DNA of 64,000 nt from the NCBI RefSeq assembly GCF_900176035.1, contig NZ_FWWT01000022.1:124001-188000 (forward strand), read 5' to 3'. This document shows positions 19,413 to 27,353 of this stretch, piece after piece. This stretch comes from Desulfonispora thiosulfatigenes DSM 11270. GTDB taxonomy: Bacteria > Bacillota > Peptococcia > Peptococcales > Desulfonisporaceae. The translations under genes were made by a program, and so were the position numbers. Below the pieces are notes generated by a model. It did not search any database, was not told where the DNA came from, and saw only the letters and a program-made list of their open reading frames with translations. Every line of letters starts with the position of its first letter. Within the stretch, counting starts at the first letter, position 1.

Positions 19413-20297
19413 ATTAGTTATTGTGGAATAATTAATGTGTTGAAACCCCCGGGTCTTTCATCTCATAGTGTGGTAAACAGAATTAGAAAAATCTTAAATA
19501 TAAAAAAGGTGGGCCATACGGGAACGCTTGATCCAGATGCAGTGGGTGTGTTACCTATTTGCGTAGGAAAAGCTACAAGGCTTGCAGAATATTTGACAGC
19601 AGATAATAAAACTTATAGAGCTGTGATAGGTTTTGGGAGCGAAACTGATACTCAAGATGCTACTGGTAATGTTACCTATGAGGCAAATCTTCCTAATTTA
19701 AGTTATGGAGAATTTAATGAAATATTACAAAAGTTTAAAGGAAATATTGAACAATTGCCTCCAATGTATTCGGCAATAAAAAAAGACGGTCAACCACTAT
19801 ATAAACTTGCACGCGAAGGAATAGTTGTTGAAAGAGAAATAAGAAAAGTAGAAATATATAATATAGATTTATTTAGTTACAATAATAAACAAGCCTTGAT
19901 AAATGTTAGCTGTAGTAAAGGAACATATATTAGAACCCTATGCCAAGATATTGGAAGAGCAGCTCAATCTGCTGCTCATATGGTTTTTTTACTTAGAACA
20001 AAATCAGGAATTTTCAACATAGAAAAATCTTTTACTTTAGATGAAATTTCTTTGCTAGATCCAAATGAATTTTTAATTAATCCCATTAATTGTTTAGATG
20101 ATTTTCAAGAAATTGTTGTAGAGGGAAAAACTCGAATTGATGTACTGCATGGTAACAAAATTTCTATTGATAATTTAGATATTCCTAGTATAAGTAATAA
20201 TAAATATAAAATTATTGATAAAGAAAATAATTTATTAGCAATAGCTAATAAAAAGAATAATTTTATTCAACCAGAAAAGGTTTTTGGTGATGTGTAA
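19413..20297 (+). CDS. truB: tRNA pseudouridine-55 synthase TruB, probable ATT start
   Basis: TruB makes pseudouridine 55 in the tRNA T-loop. The first ordinary start codon in frame, GTG 19437, cuts off the conserved GIINV that precedes KPPG in the family and has no ribosome site. The frame is open upstream, and AGGGGAGG (19397-19404) is ideally placed for ATT 19413, giving ISYCGIINVLKPPGLSSH and 294 residues. The catalytic Asp is in GHTGTLDPDAVG. YRAVIGFG and SKGTYIRTLCQDIG are also present. If the GTG is used instead, the protein is 286 residues. It overlaps ribF by one base. Confidence 0.93.
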   Translation: MSYCGIINVLKPPGLSSHSVVNRIRKILNIKKVGHTGTLDPDAVGVLPICVGKATRLAEYLTADNKTYRAVIGFGSETDTQDATGNVTYEANLPNLSYGEFNEILQKFKGNIEQLPPMYSAIKKDGQPLYKLAREGIVVEREIRKVEIYNIDLFSYNNKQALINVSCSKGTYIRTLCQDIGRAAQSAAHMVFLLRTKSGIFNIEKSFTLDEISLLDPNEFLINPINCLDDFQEIVVEGKTRIDVLHGNKISIDNLDIPSISNNKYKIIDKENNLLAIANKKNNFIQPEKVFGDV

Positions 20298-21226
20298 TGA
20301 AAGTATTTAAATCATTAGAATCGGTTGAAAAAGAAAATAAACCTTTAGTGATTACGTTAGGAAATTTTGATGGTGTACATTTAGGTCATCAAAATCTTAT
20401 TAGTTCAGCTATGGAAATAGCTAATGATATAGATGGAGAAGTAATGGTTTTTACTTTTTCACATCATCCTCAAATGATTTTAGGGAAAAAATTGAATTTA
20501 ATTAATACCTTTAATCACAAGACTAAATTAATTGAAGATTTAGGGGTTCATAAATTATTAGCACCTCCTTTTACTAAAGAAATAGCGAGGTTAGCACCAA
20601 AACAATTTGTTAAGGATGTTTTGCATGATTTATTAGATGCAAAACATATAATAGTAGGATTTAATTATTCTTTTGGTTATCGTGGAGAAGGTAAAGCTGA
20701 TGATTTAGTTAATCTAAACAATAAATATGGAATAAAAACAACTATTATAAGTCCATTTTATGTTGAAAATGAGGTAGTAAGTAGTACAAGAATAAGAGAA
20801 TATTTACTACAAGGCGATATAGATAAGGCAAGTCAGTTATTGTCATATAAACCTAGACTAAGTGGCAAGGTAGTTCATGGTAACAAATTAGGTCGGTCCA
20901 TAGGCTTTCCTACGGCAAATTTAGCTTGGGAAAAAGGACTTATAATACCAGCTTGTGGAGTATATGCTGTAGAAATAGATATCGGAGGCATTAGATATCA
21001 AGGTGTTTTAAATATAGGCTATAAACCTACAGTAACAAGAGATAAAAGATTAAGTATAGAAGTAAATCTGCTTGATTTTTCTAAAGATATATACAATCAA
21101 GATTTAGAAATTATTTTTAATAAGAGATTAAGGGGAGAAAAAAAATTCAATAATCTTGATGAACTAAAGACTCAAATCAGTGAAGATGTCTTAAAAACAC
21201 GAAGTATTTTTAAAACTAATATTTAA
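20297..21226 (+). CDS. ribF: bifunctional riboflavin kinase/FMN adenylyltransferase
   Basis: RibF makes FMN and then FAD. The ATG at 20297 shares a base with the truB stop (TAATG). The 309-residue protein has an N-terminal adenylyltransferase domain (TLGNFDGVHLGHQNLI, FNYSFGYRGEGKADD, the STRIREYL helix) and a C-terminal flavokinase domain (GRSIGFPTANLAWEKG, GVYAVEI, LNIGYKPTV). It is the last gene of the rimP operon, as in many Firmicutes. Confidence 0.96.
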   Translation: MKVFKSLESVEKENKPLVITLGNFDGVHLGHQNLISSAMEIANDIDGEVMVFTFSHHPQMILGKKLNLINTFNHKTKLIEDLGVHKLLAPPFTKEIARLAPKQFVKDVLHDLLDAKHIIVGFNYSFGYRGEGKADDLVNLNNKYGIKTTIISPFYVENEVVSSTRIREYLLQGDIDKASQLLSYKPRLSGKVVHGNKLGRSIGFPTANLAWEKGLIIPACGVYAVEIDIGGIRYQGVLNIGYKPTVTRDKRLSIEVNLLDFSKDIYNQDLEIIFNKRLRGEKKFNNLDELKTQISEDVLKTRSIFKTNI

Positions 21227-21278
21227 TAAATTATTGAACGTTATTTGATATTATTTGATCAGATTTAAAGAGGTATGT

Positions 21279-21305
21279 GTTATTTGTTTTTTATAGACAA
21301 ATAAC
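21279..21305 (+). repeat. inverted repeat abutting the rpsO promoter
   Basis: A 9-bp inverted repeat GTTATTTGT (21279-21287) / ACAAATAAC (21297-21305) ends exactly where the -35 box TTGCAA (21306) begins. It lacks a trailing T-run, so it is a poor terminator. It could be a protein-binding site or a weak end of the ribF transcript. Confidence 0.4.
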
Positions 21306-21334
21306 TTGCAAATAGTACTTTTATTTAATATAAT
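21306..21334 (+). promoter_or_regulatory. sigma-A-type promoter of rpsO
   Basis: TTGCAA (21306-21311), 17 bases and a perfect TATAAT (21329-21334). Transcription would begin about 21341, giving a structured leader of roughly 80 bases before rpsO. Confidence 0.75.
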
Positions 21335-21340
21335 TACAAG

Positions 21341-21412
21341 GTCTTAACCATGAGCTAGGATTAGTGAAACTCCAACTCTTTTCGTGGCTAATGGGGTTAT
21401 ATTTAATTGGGA
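21341..21412 (+). promoter_or_regulatory. structured rpsO leader, probable S15 autoregulatory element
   Basis: The leader folds into nested stems: CCATG (21348-21352) with CGTGG (21383-21387), then GAG with CTC, and GGA with TCC around a GTGAAAC loop. It ends just before the ribosome site GGGAGGTG (21410-21417). Ribosomal protein S15 represses its own mRNA through such leaders in many bacteria. The CATGAGCTAGGATTAGTGAA-type start is what I recall from clostridial rpsO leaders. Autoregulation is inferred, not shown. Confidence 0.6.
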
Positions 21413-21423
21413 GGTGAAACACA

Positions 21424-21693
21424 ATGGCTTTAAACAATGAAAAGAAACAAGAATTAATCAAAAAGTTTCAAGTACATGAAAATGATACTGGTTCTCCAGA
21501 AGTTCAAATTGCAATGTTATCTGAAAGAATTAATTACTTGACAGGGCATTTAAAGGAGCACAAAAAAGACTTCCATTCACGTAGAGGTTTATTACAGATG
21601 GTTGGTAAAAGAAGAGGTCTTTTAAACTATTTAATTAAAAATGATATTGAGAGATATCGTAAAATTATTTCTGAACTTGGAATTCGTAGATAA
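21424..21693 (+). CDS. rpsO: 30S ribosomal protein S15
   Basis: An 89-residue S15, which binds the 16S central domain. Recognisable are the N-terminal [20 protein letters not shown], the [20 protein letters not shown] helix, and the [21 protein letters not shown] core followed by the C-terminal ELGIR. The ATG at 21424 has GGGAGGTG upstream. It stands alone between its promoter and a terminator, ahead of pnp, the usual bacterial order. Confidence 0.98.
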   Translation: MALNNEKKQELIKKFQVHENDTGSPEVQIAMLSERINYLTGHLKEHKKDFHSRRGLLQMVGKRRGLLNYLIKNDIERYRKIISELGIRR

Positions 21694-21700
21694 TTTCTTT

Positions 21701-21724
21701 AAAGAGCGGTTTTTACCGCTCTTT
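21701..21724 (+). terminator. hairpin terminator after rpsO
   Basis: A 10-bp stem AAAGAGCGGT (21701-21710) / ACCGCTCTTT (21715-21724) with a TTTT loop, 8 bases after the rpsO stop. The following T content is weak (AAGTATTTCT), so read-through into pnp is plausible. Confidence 0.7.
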
Positions 21725-21817
21725 AAGTATTTCTAGACATAAAAGAAGGACATACTAGCAATAATAACGAAATAGATAGATATTTAATAATAACATTTAG
21801 GAGGTAGTTAAATTTTT

Positions 21818-23944
21818 ATGGAAGTACTTGAGCCTATACGTAAAAGTATAAATATTGGTGGTAGAGAGCTCACTATGGAAACCGGAAGGTTTGCAAAGCA
21901 AGCAGGTGGATCAGTTTATATAACTTATGGAGACACTGCAGTAATGGCTACTGCAACAGCTTCTAAAGAACCTAGGGACGGAATTGACTTTTTCCCTTTA
22001 ACTGTGGATTATGAAGAAAGATTCTATGCAGTAGGTAAGATTCCTGGAGGTTTTATAAAAAGAGAAGGTAGACCAAGTGAGAAGGCCATTTTATCCAGTC
22101 GATTAATTGATAGACCTATACGTCCTCTATTTCCTAAAGGATATAGAAATGATGTACATCTTGTTCCTACTGTAATGTCTGTCGATCAAGATAATCCCCC
22201 AGATATTTTAAGTATGGTTGGTGTATCTGCAGCATTACATATTTCTAGCATTCCATTTTTAGGACCTATTGCTGCTGTAAGTGTTGGTTTGATTAATAAT
22301 GAAATAATTATTAATCCTTCTGTAGAACAAACTAATGAAAGTAAATTACACCTGGTAGTAGCAGGTACAAAAGATGCTGTTATGATGGTTGAAGCAGGAG
22401 CTAATGAAATTTCTGAAGAAACAATATTAGAAGCTATTATGACAGGTCATGAAGAAATTAAAAAGCTTGTTCAGTTTATTGAAGAATTTAGGGAAGAAGC
22501 ATTAAGTAAAGGTCTTGCTAAAGAAAAAGAAGAACCTGTACTTTCAGGATTTCCTCAAGAAATAGATGAACAAATACGAGAATATGCCCAAGAAAAATTA
22601 ACAGAAGCTATTAAGACTTTAGAAAAACAAGAAAGAGAAAAAAATATTAAAGCGGTAAAAGAAGAAACAGTTGCACATTTTGAAGAAATCTTCCCTGAAG
22701 ATATTAAAGTTATAAAAGGTGTTCTAGATGTAATGACTAAAGAAATTGTGCGTAAGTTAATTACCGTTGATAAATTACGTCCAGATGGAAGAGCCTTAGA
22801 TGAAATTAGACCGATAACATGTGAAATTGGAGTTCTCCCTAGAGCACATGGAAGTGGATTATTTACAAGAGGTCAAACTCAAATTTTATCAGTAGTTACC
22901 CTGGGTGCTATTGGTGAAGAACAAATAATAGATGGTTTAGGAACTGAAGAATCAAAAAGATATATTCACCATTATAACTTTCCACCTTATAGTGTAGGCG
23001 AAGCAAGACCTATGCGTGGACCAGGTCGTAGGGAAATAGGTCATGGTGTATTAGCTGAAAGAGCATTAGTTCCGATGATTCCAACTGAAGAAGATTTTCC
23101 ATATACAATTAGAGTAGTATCAGAAGCATTAGAATCTAATGGTTCTACATCTCAAGCAAGTATTTGTGGTAGTACTCTTTCTCTTTTAGATGCCGGTGTA
23201 CCTTTAATAAAACCAGTAGCAGGAATTGCCATGGGATTAGTTAAACACGAAGATTACTTTTCAATTTTAACTGATATTCAAGGTATGGAAGATGCTTTAG
23301 GTGATATGGACTTTAAAGTAGCAGGTACAAGAGAAGGCGTAACAGCTATTCAAATGGATATTAAGATTAGTGGTATATCAAAAGAAATATTAAAAGATGC
23401 ATTAGAACAAGCTAGAAAAGGACGCTTATTTATTTTAGATAAAATGGAGAAACTAATTAATAAACCACGCGAAGAATTATCTCCTTATGCTCCTAGAATC
23501 ATAACAATGAATGTGCATCCTGATAAAATTAGAACAGTTATTGGTCCTGGTGGCAAAACTATTAAAAAGATTATTGATGAAACAGGAGTAAAAATTGATA
23601 TAGAAGATGATGGAAAAATATTTATTTCTTCAACTGATCTAAAGGCTGCTGAAAATGCTATAAAAGTAATAGAAAACTTAACAAAGGATTTAGAAGTAGA
23701 ACAAATTTATTTAGGTAAAGTAACACGTATTACTAAATTTGGTGCTTTTGTAGAAGTGTTACCAGGTAAAGAAGGATTAGTTCATATTTCTCAATTATCC
23801 GCTGAAAGAGTTGAAAAGGTAGAAGATGTTGTAGCAGTAGGAGACGAGATCTTAGTAAAAGTAGTTGAAATTGATAGACAAGGAAGAGTAAATTTATCTA
23901 GAAAAGTGCTATTAGCAGAACAGAATAAAGAAGACCAAAAATAA
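21818..23944 (+). CDS. pnp: polyribonucleotide nucleotidyltransferase (PNPase)
   Basis: A phosphorolytic 3'-5' exoribonuclease. It is 708 residues: first RNase PH domain ([38 protein letters not shown]), an all-alpha linker, second RNase PH domain ([35 protein letters not shown]), a KH domain ([15 protein letters not shown]) and a C-terminal S1 domain ([18 protein letters not shown]). Ribosome site AGGAGGT lies at 21799-21805. It follows rpsO and precedes ylxY as in Bacillus. Confidence 0.98.
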   Translation: MEVLEPIRKSINIGGRELTMETGRFAKQAGGSVYITYGDTAVMATATASKEPRDGIDFFPLTVDYEERFYAVGKIPGGFIKREGRPSEKAILSSRLIDRPIRPLFPKGYRNDVHLVPTVMSVDQDNPPDILSMVGVSAALHISSIPFLGPIAAVSVGLINNEIIINPSVEQTNESKLHLVVAGTKDAVMMVEAGANEISEETILEAIMTGHEEIKKLVQFIEEFREEALSKGLAKEKEEPVLSGFPQEIDEQIREYAQEKLTEAIKTLEKQEREKNIKAVKEETVAHFEEIFPEDIKVIKGVLDVMTKEIVRKLITVDKLRPDGRALDEIRPITCEIGVLPRAHGSGLFTRGQTQILSVVTLGAIGEEQIIDGLGTEESKRYIHHYNFPPYSVGEARPMRGPGRREIGHGVLAERALVPMIPTEEDFPYTIRVVSEALESNGSTSQASICGSTLSLLDAGVPLIKPVAGIAMGLVKHEDYFSILTDIQGMEDALGDMDFKVAGTREGVTAIQMDIKISGISKEILKDALEQARKGRLFILDKMEKLINKPREELSPYAPRIITMNVHPDKIRTVIGPGGKTIKKIIDETGVKIDIEDDGKIFISSTDLKAAENAIKVIENLTKDLEVEQIYLGKVTRITKFGAFVEVLPGKEGLVHISQLSAERVEKVEDVVAVGDEILVKVVEIDRQGRVNLSRKVLLAEQNKEDQK

Positions 23945-23973
23945 ACCGATAATTAGTTCGGTTTATTTTTTTT
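23943..23973 (+). terminator. intrinsic terminator after pnp
   Basis: A stem AAACCGA (23943-23949) / TCGGTTT (23958-23964) is followed by ATTTTTTTT. The stem starts on the pnp stop codon. Confidence 0.85.
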
Positions 23974-24043
23974 GTGTATTCTATTACTATTATTCGCACT
24001 ATAGACATATTAATAAGATAAAGAAAAAAGGAGGGAAAATAAA

Positions 24044-24760
24044 ATGAAATTTATTTTATTATCTAAAAAAAGGTTAGTATATGGTGCGGTAGTAGTTTTA
24101 ATATCAATTATAGCATTAGCAGGTATGTTTATAATGCTCTCAAAAGATGCAGTACCCACATTACAAATGGATCCATACTATCAGGGTAATATAAATGATC
24201 CTAACGTAGCTTTAACCATTAATGTAGATTGGGGCGAAGAAATTATACCTGGTATGTTAGATGTATTAAAAGAAAAAAATGTTAAAGCAACCTTTTTTAT
24301 TACAGGGCGTTTTGCAGATAAGTTTCCTGATATTATAAAAACTATTGTTAAAGAAGGCCATGAAATTGGTAATCATGGATATTCTCATCCTCATCCTGAT
24401 CAAATATCAGTAGAAGAAAATAAAAATGAAATTTTAAAAACACATAATATTCTAAAGAATTTTACAGATGATGATATTAATTTATTTGCTCCTCCTTATG
24501 GTGAAAGAGGTCAAAATTGTTTAAATGCATGTAAAGAATTAGGATATAAAACAATATTATGGACTGCAGATACTGTTGATTGGCAAGTACCAGCCCCTTC
24601 AGTTAGTACCCTGGTAGAAAGAGTAACGGGAAAAAAATTAACTAATGGTGCAATAATTTTAATGCATCCAAAAGCACATACTTTAGAAGCTTTACCTCAG
24701 ATAATTGAAACAATTGAAAAAAAGGGGTATGTATTAAAAAAGGTTTCTGAAATATTATAA
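24044..24760 (+). CDS. polysaccharide deacetylase family protein, YlxY-like
   Basis: A 238-residue protein with one N-terminal membrane anchor (about residues 10-32) and an extracellular NodB-type domain. The usual TFDDG metal motif appears as NVDWGEE, as in the YlxY group. Other motifs: KATFFITGRFADKFP, HEIGNHGYSHPHPDQ (the HxxxH zinc pair), FAPPYGERG, TILWTADTVDW and ILMHPKAHT. Neighbours pnp upstream and an M16 peptidase downstream match the Bacillus pnp-ylxY-mlpA order. Cell-wall sugar deacetylation is the family role; with the first Asp replaced, activity here is uncertain. Confidence 0.88.
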   Translation: MKFILLSKKRLVYGAVVVLISIIALAGMFIMLSKDAVPTLQMDPYYQGNINDPNVALTINVDWGEEIIPGMLDVLKEKNVKATFFITGRFADKFPDIIKTIVKEGHEIGNHGYSHPHPDQISVEENKNEILKTHNILKNFTDDDINLFAPPYGERGQNCLNACKELGYKTILWTADTVDWQVPAPSVSTLVERVTGKKLTNGAIILMHPKAHTLEALPQIIETIEKKGYVLKKVSEIL

Positions 24761-24786
24761 TTGTACATAAGGAGAGTCAATATTTT

Positions 24787-25899
24787 ATGAAAACTTCTAG
24801 AAAATTATTTATTTTCTTATTATTAATTATAGTATTATTTTCACAAACTAGAGTCAGTTTTGCAGCTAATTTAACCGTTACTGCTGAATCTGCAGTTTTA
24901 ATAGATGCTGATACAGGAAAAATCATCTTTAGTAAAAATCATCTTGAATCAAGACCTCCTGCAAGTACGACAAAAATTTTAACTGCTATATTAGCAATTG
25001 AAAAGGCTAAATTAAATGATGTAGTAGAAATTTCAAAAAGAGCAGCGTTAACTGGCGAGTCAAGAATAAACTTAGTAGAGGGAGAAAAAATAACATTAGA
25101 TAATCTTTTGTATGGGGCTTTGCTTAAATCTGGTAATGATGCGTGTGTAGCTATAGCAGAACATGTTTCACCCTCGGTAGAAGATTTTGTTTATCTTATG
25201 AATCTAAAAGCAAAACTATTAGGTTGTTACAAATCTAATTTTGAAAATACTAATGGATTACCTAATGAAAACCATTATAGTTCAGCATTAGATTTAGCTT
25301 ATATTACACGTTTAGCACTCAGGAATGAAACTTTTGAAGAATATGTCAAGACTCCTTATAAAACTATTGAATGGACTGATAGTGGTAGGAAAAGGCAAGT
25401 TAAAAACACAAATAGATTATTAAATAGTTATATGGGAGCAAATGGAGTTAAAACGGGAACTACTAATAAAGCTGGGCAATGTTTAGTAGCTGCAGCAAAA
25501 AGAGATAATAGACAATTAATAGCTGTAGTACTTAAGAGTCAAAATAGATTTTTAGATGCCAGTAATATGCTTGATTTAGGATTTAATCACTATAAAAATT
25601 CTCAAATAGCCAAAAAAGATTATATAGTAAGCACGACTATAAATGGTAAAAAGGTTCCCTTTAAGTTAAACGATAATTTGTTTTTAACACTTGAAAATAA
25701 TGAAGAAGTAGATGTAACTAGTCAGATTATTTTAGATAAAAAAGAAACAATACAAAAAGGAGAAAAGGCAGGAATAATTAAATATTTTAATAATGAAAAC
25801 TATGTAGGAAGCGTATCTCTCATATCCCTTGATAACATAGATATAAGTAAGGATAAAAAAATGTTTAAAATTAAGGATATTTTGAAGGGAAAACTTTAA
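24787..25899 (+). CDS. D-alanyl-D-alanine carboxypeptidase (S11, DacF-like)
   Basis: A low-molecular-weight penicillin-binding protein trimming the terminal D-Ala of peptidoglycan stem peptides. It is 370 residues: a cleavable signal peptide (residues 1-27, hydrophobic core ending VSFAA), then the three active-site motifs S60-T-T-K63, S115-G-N117 and K222-T-G, in correct order and spacing. A C-terminal beta domain (about 290-365) follows, but there is no obvious amphipathic anchor helix. AGGAGAG precedes the ATG. It lies between ylxY and the M16 peptidase. Confidence 0.94.
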   Translation: MKTSRKLFIFLLLIIVLFSQTRVSFAANLTVTAESAVLIDADTGKIIFSKNHLESRPPASTTKILTAILAIEKAKLNDVVEISKRAALTGESRINLVEGEKITLDNLLYGALLKSGNDACVAIAEHVSPSVEDFVYLMNLKAKLLGCYKSNFENTNGLPNENHYSSALDLAYITRLALRNETFEEYVKTPYKTIEWTDSGRKRQVKNTNRLLNSYMGANGVKTGTTNKAGQCLVAAAKRDNRQLIAVVLKSQNRFLDASNMLDLGFNHYKNSQIAKKDYIVSTTINGKKVPFKLNDNLFLTLENNEEVDVTSQIILDKKETIQKGEKAGIIKYFNNENYVGSVSLISLDNIDISKDKKMFKIKDILKGKL

Positions 25900-25922
25900 T
25901 ACTAGAGAATAGGTAATACTAT

Positions 25923-25964
25923 AAGTTGACCTTAGTTGGTGTTTATACTTACTAAGGTTAACTT
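25923..25964 (+). terminator. long inverted repeat, possible terminator of the carboxypeptidase gene
   Basis: A 14-bp stem AAGTTGACCTTAGT (25923-25936) / ACTAAGGTTAACTT (25951-25964) with one G-T pair and a 14-base loop. The sequence after it, GTATTTATAT, is only modestly T-rich, so it may be a terminator or an RNA processing/regulatory hairpin. Confidence 0.5.
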
Positions 25965-26007
25965 GTATTTATATCGGATAATATTAAGGAGGACATACTA
26001 ATTAAAT

Positions 26008-27267
26008 ATGACTATATATAAAAAGAGTAAATTAACTAATGGAATACGAGTAGTAACAGAAAAAATACCTTATGTTAAATCCGTCTCTGTTGGGATATGG
26101 GTTGGAGCAGGTTCACGTTTTGAAGATGCTAAAAATAGTGGGATATCACATTTTATTGAACATTTATTATTTAAAGGCACTGAAAAAAGAAGTGCTAAAG
26201 AAATAGCTGAAGCATTGGATACTGTTGGTGGACAACTCAATGCCTTTACTTCAAAAGAATATACTTGTTTTTACGCTAGGGTTTTAGATGAACATTTAGA
26301 TATCGCTTTAGATGTATTATCAGATATGTTTTTTAATAGTAAATTAAAAGAGGAAGATATAGATAAAGAGAGACAAGTTATAATAGAAGAAATAAATATG
26401 TATGAAGATACACCTGATGAAATTATTCATGATATTTTCACTAAGACTGTTTGGCCAGAACATCCATTAGGACGAGCTATTTTAGGAACGGAAGAAAGTT
26501 TAAATTCTATCACAAGACAAGATATAATTGAGTATATGAATAAATTATATAAACCAGACAATATTGTTTTGGCTTTAGCTGGTAATGTAGAACATAATGA
26601 AGTTTTAGAACAATTAGAAGTTCTTTTTGGCTTTTTAGAGAATGAAAAAAGTAAAAAAACGATTATAGTTCCTGATTATAAAGCGACACTTTTAAATACG
26701 TATAAAGATATAAATCAAGTACATATATGTTTAGGAACACCAGGCCTTGCTCAAGATGATCCAAAACTCTATGAACTAGCTATTTTTAATAGTGTATTAG
26801 GTGGGAGCTTAAGCTCTCGTTTAGTGCAGGAAATCAGAGAGGAAAGGGGACTTGCATACTCTGTTTTTTCATATCATTCGGCTTTTATTGATACAGGTCT
26901 CTTAAACTTTTATGCAGGTACAAGACCTAGTAATTACGAAAAAGTAATTAAATTAATTTTTGAAGAAAGTCAGAAAATAGTAAAAGAAGGTATCACCGAC
27001 AAGGAATTATATAAAACAAAAGAGCAATTAAAAGGGAGTTTATATTTAGGTCTAGAAAGTGTTTCAAGTAGAATGACTAGAATTGGACGCTCTTTATTAT
27101 GTTTAGATGAAATTTTAACTCCAGAAGAAACTGTAGAAAAGGTCGAAAAAGTTAAGCTTGATGATATAAGAGAATTAGCAAAAACATTATTAGCACCGGA
27201 AAATTTTTCTATTACCACAATTGGACCTATCAAAGATATGAAAGACAAGGATTATTATTTAAATTAA
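26008..27267 (+). CDS. mlpA: M16-family zinc metallopeptidase (MlpA/YmxG)
   Basis: A 419-residue pitrilysin-type peptidase. It has the inverted zinc motif H48-F-I-E-H52 with the distal Glu in ERQVIIEEINMYEDTPDE, and the C-terminal half carries the R/Y pair region RGLAYSVFSYHSAF. There is no signal peptide, so it is cytosolic. Its place after pnp and ylxY matches Bacillus mlpA (ymxG). Substrates are unclear. AAGGAGG lies upstream of ATG 26008. Confidence 0.92.
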   Translation: MTIYKKSKLTNGIRVVTEKIPYVKSVSVGIWVGAGSRFEDAKNSGISHFIEHLLFKGTEKRSAKEIAEALDTVGGQLNAFTSKEYTCFYARVLDEHLDIALDVLSDMFFNSKLKEEDIDKERQVIIEEINMYEDTPDEIIHDIFTKTVWPEHPLGRAILGTEESLNSITRQDIIEYMNKLYKPDNIVLALAGNVEHNEVLEQLEVLFGFLENEKSKKTIIVPDYKATLLNTYKDINQVHICLGTPGLAQDDPKLYELAIFNSVLGGSLSSRLVQEIREERGLAYSVFSYHSAFIDTGLLNFYAGTRPSNYEKVIKLIFEESQKIVKEGITDKELYKTKEQLKGSLYLGLESVSSRMTRIGRSLLCLDEILTPEETVEKVEKVKLDDIRELAKTLLAPENFSITTIGPIKDMKDKDYYLN

Positions 27268-27275
27268 AATATAAT

Positions 27276-27348
27276 ATACTCCCAGGATGTGTATTTTTTC
27301 TTGAAATATAGAAAAGATAAGATATAAACATATCCTAGGGAGTATTTT
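27276..27348 (+). terminator. long hairpin over the next gene's ribosome site
   Basis: ATACTCCCAGGAT (27276-27288) pairs with ATCCTAGGGAGTAT (27332-27345), a 13-bp stem with one bulged A, followed by TTTTTATT. The 43-base loop is A-rich. It could end the mlpA transcript, but the 3' arm contains GGGAG (27338-27342), the only ribosome-binding sequence for the ATG at 27354. Confidence 0.65.
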
Positions 27349-27353
27349 TATTG

